A DNA stretch of 64,000 nt from CAWJHE01 sp963842455 (lineage in GTDB: Bacteria > Chloroflexota > Anaerolineae > Anaerolineales > UBA4823). A model generated the notes under the pieces. It was not told the DNA's origin. It saw nothing but the letters and a program-made list of their open reading frames with translations, and ran no database searches. Below, piece after piece: positions 35,317-43,960 of this stretch; positions within the stretch are counted from its first letter, which is position 1, and each line of letters begins with the position of its first letter. The stretch covers positions 744,001 to 808,000 of the forward strand of contig CAWJHE010000017.1 of NCBI GenBank assembly GCA_963842455.1, written 5' to 3'. The position numbers were made by a program, and so were the translations under genes.

Positions 35317-36609
35317 TTAAGGACCGGTTAAGGCATCGATGACCGATTGTGCTGCGGGAATTGGCTCTGCCTGGTTCTTAAGCACTTGCATTACCGCTTG
35401 CTGCACTGCTAAGCCCAGGCTATTCAAGATATCTGTAGAGGGGATCAACCTGGCAGACAGGGCAACCTGCCTTATCTTGGACGATTGAGTCTGCTCAGGT
35501 TGAGATTCTGTTGCGCCTATGTATGGCGTAATACAACCCAGGCTATCCGCATAAGCATCCAGAAACTTGTTTTCGGACAAGAATTTTGCCAACTCTACCG
35601 CAAGTTCTCGTTTCTCATCCTGCATGGAGGCTACTGACCAAACCCAACCATCCGCCAGGGTAAAATTATCCTCCTGCGCAACTGGCAAAACGGAAAATTC
35701 GACATCCTCAGGCAAAGTGGTTAAGTAGTCCGATAACCAGGCAATAATCAAATCCGCACGTTGCTCGAGAAAAGCATCCCAGACCTCCTGGTCATCCTGG
35801 TATTGGGTCAGCCAAAAAGGCATCACCCCGCGTTGCTCTGCATCAGCATAAAACGCCAACACCCGCGAAAGTGTGTCAGTTTCCAGGTGTGGTCTGCCTT
35901 CTTTATCTCTCAGATCTACACCCAAAGCCTGGTACATCGCTAATGAAAAAACTGCTTGTTGATCTGCTGCAGGGAAGACAAATGGCGTTTTCTGCTCCAG
36001 AACTGCTGCCCAATCCTCAGGGGGTTCTGAAACAATCGAAGGACGGTAAACCATGACCAGGGCATCGCCACAAATTGGATAACCAAATGCACTGTTTTGT
36101 ACGCGGATCAATTGGCGAGCAAATTCATACCAGCCCTTGTCCTCGATGGGGCTTTGCGGATCTTCAACCGTCTGCAACAAGCCTTTAAGCGCAGCTGCTT
36201 CCAGGCTTTCTCGTGGAAAGGCAATCAGGTCAGGCAAAGCCAATGGGGCAGCAGCGCTGGTTGCCGCCAGAGAATCCAACAACCCGCCTGGACCACTGAC
36301 CGATTTAACCCTGACATCGATGAACAGGTCATTATGCTGGCGAGCAAACTGCTCGAGACGGGCTTGCAGCAGTTTCCCAGATGGCGTATCGGCTGCAGGG
36401 TCCATATGCGGGGGAACCCATATTTTGATGCGGGTCACTTCAGGCGTGTTCGCTGTACTGGAAGGTGTGGGAGGCGCCGATGTGATTGTGGCTGTGCTTT
36501 GCATACCGGGTGATCCAGCTGTCGGTTGAGGAGCAACCGGCCAACCCACCGGGTTGCAAGCGGTGACCAGTATCAAAAAGCAAAGCAAAGCAAAGAAAAG
36601 TTTTCGCAT
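35317..36609 (-). CDS. Extracellular solute-binding lipoprotein (family 1)
   Basis: 430 aa. Lipobox VTAC at the end of a clear signal peptide, a Thr/Pro tether, then a binding-protein fold (IKIWVPPHMDP at the start). It is the third binding protein in the region but only distantly like the other two, and no permease adjoins it. ATG 36609 lies 11 nt after the M42 stop with no clear SD, so coupled translation is likely. It is the last gene of the M42 operon on this strand. Confidence 0.8.
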   Translation of the reverse strand: MRKLFFALLCFLILVTACNPVGWPVAPQPTAGSPGMQSTATITSAPPTPSSTANTPEVTRIKIWVPPHMDPAADTPSGKLLQARLEQFARQHNDLFIDVRVKSVSGPGGLLDSLAATSAAAPLALPDLIAFPRESLEAAALKGLLQTVEDPQSPIEDKGWYEFARQLIRVQNSAFGYPICGDALVMVYRPSIVSEPPEDWAAVLEQKTPFVFPAADQQAVFSLAMYQALGVDLRDKEGRPHLETDTLSRVLAFYADAEQRGVMPFWLTQYQDDQEVWDAFLEQRADLIIAWLSDYLTTLPEDVEFSVLPVAQEDNFTLADGWVWSVASMQDEKRELAVELAKFLSENKFLDAYADSLGCITPYIGATESQPEQTQSSKIRQVALSARLIPSTDILNSLGLAVQQAVMQVLKNQAEPIPAAQSVIDALTGP

Positions 36610-36619
36610 AAAAACCCGA

Positions 36620-37627
36620 TTAGATCTCAAGTGGTTTTGATAATAAGGCAACCATCAATTTAACCGCGTTTTCAACATCTTGTTGATCTACCATCTCTGA
36701 AGGAGTATGGACATAACGGCATGGGATAGACAGGCACCCGGCTAAAACACCCGCCCGAGTCAATTGGATCGCACTGGCATCTGTTGAACCCAGTTTCAAA
36801 ATCTCTAACTGGAAAGGCAAGCGAGCTTTCTCGGCCGTTTTCACCATCCAATCCACCACCCGTGGGTCAGCCAGGATGCGCTGGTCACGCACCTTGATCG
36901 CGGGACCTTTGCCAAGCGCTACATCCATGGCAATGCCTTGGGGTGTATCCCCAACTGCCGTCACATCAACCGCCAAACCCACATCCGGATCGATACCAAA
37001 GGCGGCTGTAGTAGCGCCCCGCAAACCCACTTCTTCCTGAGAACTGAAAACAAAATAAAATTCATGGGGAGATGAAAGCTGACTCTGATGCAATTCCCGT
37101 AAAGTCTCCATCAAGATGGCAACACCGATGCGATCATCCATCGCTTTTGCCACCCAACGTTGCCCCAAATCCAGGAATGGACGCTCAAAGACCGCCACAT
37201 CGCCGATACCCACCTTACTATCCTGCCTTTTACTGACTCCTGTATCAATGTACAACTGTTCAAAAGCAGGTGTGCTGGCCGGGTTACTGAGTTGTTCTGC
37301 ACCAATTACGCCCATTACACCATTCATAAAGCGCACGCGTCCACCCAGGCAGGATTGTGGTCGAACGCCGCCCAGGGGGAGAAAACGCAGAAAACCGCGT
37401 TCGTCAACATGAGTGACCATCACACCGATTTCATCAACGTGGGCAGATAGCATGATTCTTAAGCCACCATCTGAGCGCTGCCCCTTGCGCACAATCAAGT
37501 TACCCAGGTTGTCAACGCGAATTTCATCTGCATAAGATTTCAATTCGTCGCGAATTGCATTACGAATCTGAGCTTCGTAACCAGAGGGACCGGGGATTTC
37601 TATTAGTTTTTGGATCAGTGATTTCAT
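36620..37627 (-). CDS. M42 family aminopeptidase (copy 3 of 3)
   Basis: 335 aa di-metal aminopeptidase of the glutamyl/TET type. Ligands and catalytic residues: SAHVDEIG, SSQEEVGLRGA (general-base Glu), VDVTAVGD and the last His in YVHTPSEM. All are present, so it should be active. M42 enzymes form dodecameric cytoplasmic tetrahedra that trim peptides. SD GAGGAG before ATG. Follows the second copy by 42 bp. Confidence 0.93.
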   Translation of the reverse strand: MKSLIQKLIEIPGPSGYEAQIRNAIRDELKSYADEIRVDNLGNLIVRKGQRSDGGLRIMLSAHVDEIGVMVTHVDERGFLRFLPLGGVRPQSCLGGRVRFMNGVMGVIGAEQLSNPASTPAFEQLYIDTGVSKRQDSKVGIGDVAVFERPFLDLGQRWVAKAMDDRIGVAILMETLRELHQSQLSSPHEFYFVFSSQEEVGLRGATTAAFGIDPDVGLAVDVTAVGDTPQGIAMDVALGKGPAIKVRDQRILADPRVVDWMVKTAEKARLPFQLEILKLGSTDASAIQLTRAGVLAGCLSIPCRYVHTPSEMVDQQDVENAVKLMVALLSKPLEI

Positions 37628-37669
37628 GAAAACTCCTCAAATTATTGCGATCTTTTCAATCGGAAAGGT

Positions 37670-38785
37670 TTAACGCTCGGCCAAAAGGATTTCGGGAGTC
37701 AAATTTTCTAACGCAGCATAAATCAACGACAGGGTATGTTTCCAATCATCTAATCGAATCATCGAAACCGGGGTATGTAAATATCGTCCAGGAACGGACA
37801 CAGACACACTGGGTATCCCCGCTCGTTGTTTATGAATGGCGCCAGCATCTGTGCCACCGCCTCCCGGCTGGCGAAACTGGTAAGGAATACCGCGTTTTTC
37901 GGCTATTTGCGCCAAAAAACGAACCAGGCGCGGATCTGATAAGGTCACCCGATCAGCAATATAGATAGCTGGACCTGCACCTACACGCGTGTTATAGCGT
38001 GTATTCTCCAGGCAATCATCACCCACGCATCTGCCACGGTCCCATACAGGCAGATCATTGGCAGGGGTGCAATCCAGGACAATCGCCAGGTGTGGGTCAA
38101 AAGTATAGGCAGCCACCCTGGCGCCTTTCAACCCCACCTCTTCTTGAACCGTGAAGGCTGCCAACAAATCAATATTTGCAGGAGCATGTTTGAACAGCTC
38201 GATTAACGTGGCTACTCCCAAACGATCATCCAAAGCTTTCGCAAACACGCTGGGACCCGAACGATGAAATCGGGTGGAAAAGGTTGCCCGGTCGCCAACC
38301 TTCGCGCGTTTTCCATTTTCTTGACCCATATCAATACGCAGCTGGCTGATCGACACGGCTTGCCTGATTTCATCAGATGTTGAAAGATGAATTGGCTTGA
38401 ACCCAATCACTCCAGGTAGCTGGTCTTCCCCTACATAGACCGGTTTGCCTGCTAACCAGCGAGCATCCAGACCTCCCACCGCTTCAAAGCGAAAGATGCC
38501 GTCCTCATCCTCGTTAGTAAGCATCATGCCAACTTCATCCATATGAGCAGCAATCATCACTCGTAAGCGCTCCGGGGCTGTTCCTTTGCGCACTGCCAGA
38601 AGATTGCCCATCACGTCTACTTTTAGCTCATCTGCATATGCGCTGATCTGCTCTTTGATGATTTTGCGGACAGAACCCTCATCTCCAGATACAGCGAAGG
38701 CATCACATAATCGCTGCAACAAGCGAATTTGTGGGGCGCCTACGCCAGGAGGGCGATTTTCAATTTTTGCAGAATTATTCTTCAT
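37670..38785 (-). CDS. M42 family aminopeptidase (copy 2 of 3)
   Basis: 371 aa, longer than its neighbours because of about 20 extra N-terminal residues. Motifs AAHMDEVGMM, TVQEEVGLKGA, VLDCTPANDLP and YLHTPVSM supply all metal ligands and the general base. Insertions differ from the flanking copies, so the three are old paralogues rather than a recent duplication. Spaced 20 bp from copy 1 in one operon. Confidence 0.92.
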   Translation of the reverse strand: MKNNSAKIENRPPGVGAPQIRLLQRLCDAFAVSGDEGSVRKIIKEQISAYADELKVDVMGNLLAVRKGTAPERLRVMIAAHMDEVGMMLTNEDEDGIFRFEAVGGLDARWLAGKPVYVGEDQLPGVIGFKPIHLSTSDEIRQAVSISQLRIDMGQENGKRAKVGDRATFSTRFHRSGPSVFAKALDDRLGVATLIELFKHAPANIDLLAAFTVQEEVGLKGARVAAYTFDPHLAIVLDCTPANDLPVWDRGRCVGDDCLENTRYNTRVGAGPAIYIADRVTLSDPRLVRFLAQIAEKRGIPYQFRQPGGGGTDAGAIHKQRAGIPSVSVSVPGRYLHTPVSMIRLDDWKHTLSLIYAALENLTPEILLAER

Positions 38786-38805
38786 GGTTTACCTTGTCTA
38801 ACCTG

Positions 38806-39864
38806 CTAATCATCCAGGCTCAATTGCTCCAAAGAATGTTCATCCAACATGGCAGCAAACTCAGCCAATAACCTGCCAGTGCGATGAATATCTTTCATCG
38901 AGACCACTTCAACTGGCGTATGCATATATTTCAGCGGAATGCCAATCACCATGGAAGGAATGCCTTCAGCAGCTACCTGAAGCGCCATCGCATCCGTTCC
39001 GGAATTCATGGGCATAACTTCTATTTTTGTGGGGATCTCCAGGCGCTCAGCCAGGTCTTTGAAAGCAGAAAATAGTTTTGGATGGATATTAGGTCCCCAA
39101 CCCAGAGTTATGCCTTTTCCAACAGGAAATGTGGCATGCGATGGGCTGCCAGGACTGGCGCCAAAGGTCACATCAATAGCCACCGCCAGGCTAGGGCGCA
39201 ACTGATAAGCGGATGTTGCTGCCCCACCCAAGGTCTCTTCTTCTTGAGCAGTAGCCACTGCCCACAAATCCCACCCCAACTGCCGTCCCTGCAAAAATTC
39301 CAAACAAGCTGTGAGCGCAGCGACGGATGCCCGATTATCCAGGGAATGGCCAGCCAGGAGATCTTTCCCCATTTCGAAAGGCTTTTGGGCAAAAGACACC
39401 AGGTCGCCAATCCGGACTTGTCGCTGAACCTGAGAAGGCAGTAAGCCCACATCAGCCCACAGGTATTCTAAAGCAACCGTTTTATCCTGGCTGTCAGCAG
39501 GCAGAAGATGCGCAGGTGGTTGGATGATCATCCCTGGTAAATCAGTACGTCCATGGACATTGACCATCTGCCCAGGGAGAACGCGTGGGTCTAAACCGCC
39601 AATCGATGTCAGGCGTAAGAAACCATCCATAATTTCGGATACCATCAAGCCAATGGCATCCATATGAGCTGCCAACAGCAGGCTTGGCCTGGGCTCTGGC
39701 AGTCCCCCCTTACGCAACGCATGCAGACTGCCCAGCCGGCTGGTTTGGATCTCATCCACCAGTGGGCTCCAGGTCCGTTCAATCATGCTCCTGACTGGCA
39801 TCTCGTAACCGGATAAGCCTGGAGCTGCAATCAATTCTTTGAGGAAGTCTTTTATCTCTGTCAT
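38806..39864 (-). CDS. M42 family aminopeptidase (copy 1 of 3)
   Basis: 352 aa. AAHMDAIGLM, TAQEEETLGGA, IDVTFGA and YMHTPVEV give the ligands and general base. The residue after HMD is Ala where the other copies have Glu, so pocket chemistry may differ. The first gene of the three-gene M42 array; the Thr-rich membrane protein gene lies 9 bp upstream. Confidence 0.91.
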   Translation of the reverse strand: MTEIKDFLKELIAAPGLSGYEMPVRSMIERTWSPLVDEIQTSRLGSLHALRKGGLPEPRPSLLLAAHMDAIGLMVSEIMDGFLRLTSIGGLDPRVLPGQMVNVHGRTDLPGMIIQPPAHLLPADSQDKTVALEYLWADVGLLPSQVQRQVRIGDLVSFAQKPFEMGKDLLAGHSLDNRASVAALTACLEFLQGRQLGWDLWAVATAQEEETLGGAATSAYQLRPSLAVAIDVTFGASPGSPSHATFPVGKGITLGWGPNIHPKLFSAFKDLAERLEIPTKIEVMPMNSGTDAMALQVAAEGIPSMVIGIPLKYMHTPVEVVSMKDIHRTGRLLAEFAAMLDEHSLEQLSLDD

Positions 39865-39873
39865 GGTTTCTCT

Positions 39874-40401
39874 TCAGATTCTGATCTCCTGTCGATTGAA
39901 AAAGATATAATGATCAGCGATCGATAATACAGGAATTGCGATTAGCCCCCACCCCCATCCCCAGGTGTAACCGATGGCAGCGGGTTTACAGTCTGCGTCG
40001 GTGTCGCCGAAGGTGGAACTTGCGTCCAGGTTGCGGATGGCAGTGCAGTAAAAGTCGGCGTAAAGGTAGCAGGCGCAACTGTGGATGTCGCCGTCATTGT
40101 CAGAGGTAGCCGTTTGTGTAGACGTTGGCGACGGGCTGCTGGTTGGTGTTTGAGATTGGGTGCCCGTTGCCGTCATGGTGGGGGTCCAAATGGTTGCCGT
40201 GGGAGTATAAGTGGTTGTTTGTTGTGGAGAAATTAGGGGACTTGGTGTGGCCGACAGGGAGGGGGTTGCTGTAGGTAAATCAGCCTGAACTTGCGCCAGC
40301 TGGACCATCACCAACCCGGTACAATAACAAGGTAAGGTAGCCAGAACAATTCCAAGCAGGATTAAACGAATACGGAAGCGCGAATCCGGTGTTTGGCTCA
40401 T
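39874..40401 (-). pseudogene. Thr/Pro-rich bitopic membrane protein, two compensating frameshifts
   Basis: N-terminal membrane segment (about 10-32), then a Thr/Ser/Pro linker. From about 40105 the open frame turns into Cys-rich, atypical sequence. A shift by one base gives instead LTMTATSTVAPATFTPTFTALP and further T/P-rich repeats up to GDGGGG. At the run of G near 39944-39958 a lost base returns to the first frame, which ends with a hydrophobic helix (LIAIPVLSIADHYIFF). So one inserted and one missing base explain the odd middle. Function unknown; probably a surface-exposed linker between two anchors. Confidence 0.6.
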
Positions 40402-40511
40402 AATATCTCAATAGATGATAACACCAGCCTGGACGAGTTGCAAGGCAATTGAATAAGTGAGCCCTTAGAAAAAGACCGTCTCGAAATAACAAAATGTGGT
40501 AAAAAAGGATA

Positions 40512-41274
40512 ATGCAAACCATTTTTCTCTCTCCCCACTTCGATGATGTTGCCCTTTCTTGTGGAGGCCTGGTATCGGAGAAAAGCCGGGCTGGTGAACA
40601 AGTGACCATCTGGACAATTTGCGCGGGTGATATTCCACCAGGCCCACTCTCAAGTTTCGCTCAAACACTTCATTCACGCTGGCAAACCGGTAGGGAAGCA
40701 GTGCAACAGCGCCGGATGGAGGATATCGCCTCCTGTAATATCCTCGGAGCCAGATACCGCCATTTTTCTGTGCCCGATTGCATCTACCGATATGTTGAGA
40801 TAGAAACGCTAACCGGTGGATTGACAATAACAGAACGCCAACATCTCTATTCCGAAGAGACCTTTCTGGGACCGATACACCCGGCGGAGGCGCAGCTAAT
40901 TGAACAGCTGGTGGGAACCCTGCAAAGAGAAATCACCTGATCGCGTGCAAGTGATAAGCCCATTGGCTATTGGCGGGCATGTGGATCACCGCCTGGTTCG
41001 TAGCGTGGCTGAAAAACTGGGTGGAGAGCTCCTGTATTACGCAGACTATCCATATTGCTTGAAGGAAAAACAGGAGTTGGAAAGACTGGAGCAAGCCGGA
41101 TGGAACAAATTGATTGAAAAACTTTCAGAGGAGAGTTTGCAGTCCTGGCAAAAAGGAATTGCCGCCCATGCATCCCAAATCAGCACTTTTTGGCCTGATT
41201 TGGCTGACATGGCCAAAGCTATCGAGGATTATTATGAACAATCCGGTGGCTGTATCCTATGGAAAGCACCCTGA
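40512..41274 (+). pseudogene. PIG-L family deacetylase-like protein, frameshifted
   Basis: The first frame (40512-40940) carries the PIG-L motif SPHFDDVALSCGG. The second frame (to 41274) carries PDRVQVISPLAIGGHVDHRLVR with the later zinc His. Dropping one A of GAGAAATCACC near 40930 joins them smoothly (QRE-SPDRVQV) into about 253 aa. The family hydrolyses N-acetyl groups of GlcNAc-containing substrates. A single-base indel is the likely cause. Read-through of the terminal TGA of frame one does not continue the homology, so it is not a selenocysteine site. Confidence 0.78.
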
Positions 41275-41320
41275 AAACCAAATTTGTTGGACAAATTCGT
41301 CTGATTTATGCTTACAAAAC

Positions 41321-41349
41321 TTGCATTGGGGATAAAACTATGCTAAAAT
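41321..41349 (+). promoter_or_regulatory. Promoter of greA with extended -10
   Basis: TTGCAT, 17-nt spacer, TGC-TAAAAT (extended -10). Start near 41356, about 127 nt before the greA ATG. Confidence 0.7.
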
Positions 41350-41355
41350 AGCGCC

Positions 41356-41482
41356 GCGGCGGTTAAGGATCATAAATCCTGGAAAGCGCCGCCTTCGTTT
41401 ATAAAATTAGACGATTTTAACTAATTGCTCCCACTGGAGTGTTTTTTTGTCTAATATTAGAGAGATTGGGTAAGGGAAAAAA
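41356..41482 (+). promoter_or_regulatory. Structured 5' leader of greA, attenuator-like
   Basis: Three elements. First, a two-part hairpin: GGCGG (41358-41362) pairs with CCGCC (41389-41393) around AGGAT/ATCCT. Second, AATTAG (41405-41410) can pair with CTAATT (41421-41426); alternatively ATTAGAC (41406-41412) pairs with GTCTAAT (41449-41455), and these two are mutually exclusive. Third, CTCC-CACT-GGAG (41428-41439) is followed by TGTTTTTTT, a short terminator-like hairpin. The layout suggests premature termination with a switch, but the ligand or signal is unknown. Confidence 0.45.
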
Positions 41483-41944
41483 ATGCCTCCTTCATACCTG
41501 ACCCGCCAGGGGTACGAAAAACTTCAGGAAGAACTTGAATTCTTACGCACCAAAAAGCGGCAAGAAGTGGCCAACCGTTTGCATGAAGCAATGGAAGGCG
41601 GCGAATTAATTGAGGATGCTGAATACGAAGCCGCAAAAAATGAACAGGCTTTTGTTGAAGGGCGCATCCAAGAACTGGAAATCTTGTTAGCCAACGCGCG
41701 TGTGGTGGAAGAGAGCAGTGTACGCGATGTAGTTCAAATTGCTGCAAAAGTAACTATTCAGGAAGATGATAACGAGCCAGAATTGTATACCATCGTCGGA
41801 CCAGCAGAGGCCAACCCACGTGAAGGACGGGTTTCTAATGAATCGCCTTTAGGGCGTGCATTGATGGATCACCGCGCAGGAGATGTCGTCAAAGTGGACG
41901 CACCAGCTGGCTCTTTTACAGTTCGCATCCTTAAGGTCGAATAA
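41483..41944 (+). CDS. greA: Transcription elongation factor GreA
   Basis: Rescues backtracked RNA polymerase by stimulating transcript cleavage. 153 aa. The N-terminal coiled coil includes LTRQGYEKLQEELEFL and the acidic tip GGELIEDAEYEAAK (Asp and Glu at the tip, as needed for activity). The C-terminal FKBP-like domain contains YTIVGPAEAN, SPLGRALM and the last strand VRILKVE. The SD is an A-rich AAGGG just before ATG. A long structured leader precedes it and a strong terminator follows. Confidence 0.96.
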   Translation: MPPSYLTRQGYEKLQEELEFLRTKKRQEVANRLHEAMEGGELIEDAEYEAAKNEQAFVEGRIQELEILLANARVVEESSVRDVVQIAAKVTIQEDDNEPELYTIVGPAEANPREGRVSNESPLGRALMDHRAGDVVKVDAPAGSFTVRILKVE

Positions 41945-41963
41945 CCCCGGGGAACGCAATTCA

Positions 41964-42000
41964 GCCCCGCGCAACTTGACTTTGCGCGGGGCTTTTCTTT
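41964..42000 (+). terminator. Intrinsic terminator of greA
   Basis: GCCCCGCGCAA pairs with TTGCGCGGGGC (11 bp, 7-nt loop) followed by TTTTCTTTT. Confidence 0.93.
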
Positions 42001-42006
42001 TATAAT
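41976..42006 (+). promoter_or_regulatory. Promoter of lysS nested in the greA terminator
   Basis: TTGACT (in the terminator loop), 19-nt spacer, perfect TATAAT at 42001-42006. The spacer is long. Start near 42013, 50 nt before lysS. Confidence 0.5.
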
Positions 42007-42061
42007 ACACTTTCCAAACCAGCCAGGGAGCTGATAACAGATTGAATAATGAGGTAAGAAA

Positions 42062-43585
42062 ATGGCAGCTAAATACAGCAATTTAGAACAAACCCGACTT
42101 GAAAAACTTGAACGTCTGCGCACCCAGGGAATTGAACCCTATCCCGGGCGAGCCAGCCGCACCCACACCAGCAGCCAGGCTATCGCCGCCTTTGAAGCTG
42201 CTGAAAAGAGCGAAGGTGGAGATCCGGTTATCGCTACCCTGGTAGGCAGATTGCGCTCCATGCGCCCCATGGGAAAGCTCACCTTTGCCCATATCGAAGA
42301 TGGGTACGGTCGTCTACAGCTCTTCCTGCGCGCGAACGATCTCGGTCAGGATCAAATCGAATTATTCAATCGGGAATTTGACCTGGGCGATTTTGTACAG
42401 GCCAGCGGAGAAATGTTCCGCACCAAAACCGGTGAGATCACCCTGCGCGTGCAAAACTTCCGCATCCTGGCCAAAGCCATCACCCCGCTGCCAGCAGCTA
42501 AGGACCAGGTCATCGAAGGCGAGATCGTAAAACATGCCACCCTGGCAGAACCAGAGTTACGTTATCGCCAGCGTTATGCCGACCTGGCTGTAAACCCAGA
42601 GGTACGCCAAATCTTCCGCACACGCGCCGCCATGGTAAGCGCTCTGCGCGAATTCCTGGATAATAATGATTTTATCGAGGTGGAGACGCCTATCCTGCAA
42701 CCGATTTACGGCGGGGCAGCCGCGCGCCCCTTTATCACCCACCATAACCAGCTCAAACAAGACCTTTACCTGCGCATCTCCTTCGAGTTGTACCTGAAAC
42801 GCTTACTGGTTGGCGGTCTGGAGCGAGTATATGAAATTGGACGCGATTTCCGCAACGAAGGCGTGGACCGCACACACAACCCGGAATTCACCCAGTTAGA
42901 ATTCTATTGGGCTTACGCTGATTATTTGCAGGTGATGGAAATCACTGAGCAGATGCTGCGCTTTACCGCCGAGAAAGTGCTGGGCAGGCCCGGCTTTACC
43001 TACCAGGGTGAAGAGGTCGACCTGTCCAAACCCTGGCGCCGCCTGGAATTAAGCCAGGGTATCCTGGATACAACCGGCATTGATATCAACCAACACCCAA
43101 CTGCCCAAAGCCTGGCGCAGGCGATGAAAGCCAAAGGGATAGAGTTCAACCCCAATGACCCGCGTGGCAAACTGGTAGACACCTTGATTGGCGATTACCT
43201 GGAACCCACCCTGATCCAGCCCACCTTCTTATATAATTATCCGCGCGATATCTCCCCCCTGGCCAAAAGCATGCCCGGCAACCCACAGATCACAGAGCGT
43301 TTTGAGGGGTTTGTAGCCGGGATGGAGTTGTGTAACGCCTTCACCGAACTCAATGACCCGTTGGATCAGGAAGCGCGTTTCCTGGAAATGGGGCGCGACT
43401 ATGACGCCAGCGACGAAGAACGGCACCCCATGGACGAAGACTACCTGCGCGCCATGAGATACGGTATGCCACCCAACGGCGGCTTCGGCATGGGCATCGA
43501 CCGCCTGGCTATGCTCTTCACCGACAGCGCTAATATTCGCGAGGTGATCTTATTCCCGCATCTGCGGTCCAGGGAAGAGGACTAA
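42062..43585 (+). CDS. lysS: Lysyl-tRNA synthetase, class II
   Basis: 507 aa. N-terminal OB-fold anticodon domain (about 55-155, VATLVGRLRSMRPMGKLTFAHIED). Class II core follows: motif 2 ERVYEIGRDFRNEGVDRTHNPEFTQLEFY, the amino-acid pocket region GMELCNAFTELNDP, and motif 3 GFGMGIDRLAML. Full length. SD GAGGTAAG before ATG 42062. No T-box is seen before it, in contrast to serS downstream. Confidence 0.97.
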   Translation: MAAKYSNLEQTRLEKLERLRTQGIEPYPGRASRTHTSSQAIAAFEAAEKSEGGDPVIATLVGRLRSMRPMGKLTFAHIEDGYGRLQLFLRANDLGQDQIELFNREFDLGDFVQASGEMFRTKTGEITLRVQNFRILAKAITPLPAAKDQVIEGEIVKHATLAEPELRYRQRYADLAVNPEVRQIFRTRAAMVSALREFLDNNDFIEVETPILQPIYGGAAARPFITHHNQLKQDLYLRISFELYLKRLLVGGLERVYEIGRDFRNEGVDRTHNPEFTQLEFYWAYADYLQVMEITEQMLRFTAEKVLGRPGFTYQGEEVDLSKPWRRLELSQGILDTTGIDINQHPTAQSLAQAMKAKGIEFNPNDPRGKLVDTLIGDYLEPTLIQPTFLYNYPRDISPLAKSMPGNPQITERFEGFVAGMELCNAFTELNDPLDQEARFLEMGRDYDASDEERHPMDEDYLRAMRYGMPPNGGFGMGIDRLAMLFTDSANIREVILFPHLRSREED

Positions 43586-43595
43586 GCAGCAGCGC

Positions 43596-43623
43596 TTGAC
43601 AGACATCCTTCCTCGGGTATAAT
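43596..43623 (+). promoter_or_regulatory. Consensus promoter of serS
   Basis: TTGACA, 16-nt spacer, TATAAT: all twelve bases match consensus. It starts 11 nt after the lysS stop; transcription would start near 43630. Confidence 0.88.
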
Positions 43624-43629
43624 CGGGGA

Positions 43630-43941
43630 AATCAGTTCATAATCGCCTGCGCGGAGAAGAGTAACGCCCATTCTGTTCAGAGAGTTGCCGGTAGGTGCAA
43701 GGCAGCCAGCCCTGGGCGCCAAATCCCCTCCGCCGGCTGGAGTTCCAGCCAGGTGTTCACGCAGGGATAACCGGCAGACAGGTAGCCTGGATATCGTAAG
43801 TGAACCGGGAACGCCCGTTACAGCATAGTAGAGACCGCTTAGCTTTGGGCAAGCCAGCTTGCCTTCCAGTAAAAGCCAGCGGTGAAAGCAGGTGGCACCA
43901 CGAGCGCCCCCTCGTCCTGCGGATGAGGGGGCTTCTATATT
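43630..43941 (+). promoter_or_regulatory. T-box riboswitch (Ser specifier) upstream of serS
   Basis: Uncharged-tRNA sensor. Stem I features include AGAAGAGTAACG, CAGAGAGTTG and GGTAGGTGCAAGGCAGC (distal loop elements). The specifier loop AAATCCCCTCC places codon TCC (Ser) at 43724-43726, judged by analogy to the Phe leader here. T-box bulge sequence CAGGTGGCACCACG lies at 43889-43902; TGGC pairs with GCCA, and G is the discriminator of tRNA-Ser. The terminator is a 12-bp hairpin at 43906-43932 followed by TTCTATATTT. Uncharged tRNA-Ser should favour the antiterminator and serS expression. Confidence 0.9.
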
Positions 43942-43960
43942 TCACCACAGGAGGTGCACC

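Noticed and set aside
40925..40940. TGA at the end of the first PIG-L frame as a selenocysteine codon
   Set aside because: Continuing in frame past the TGA gives no PIG-L homology; the homologous continuation is in the +1 frame.
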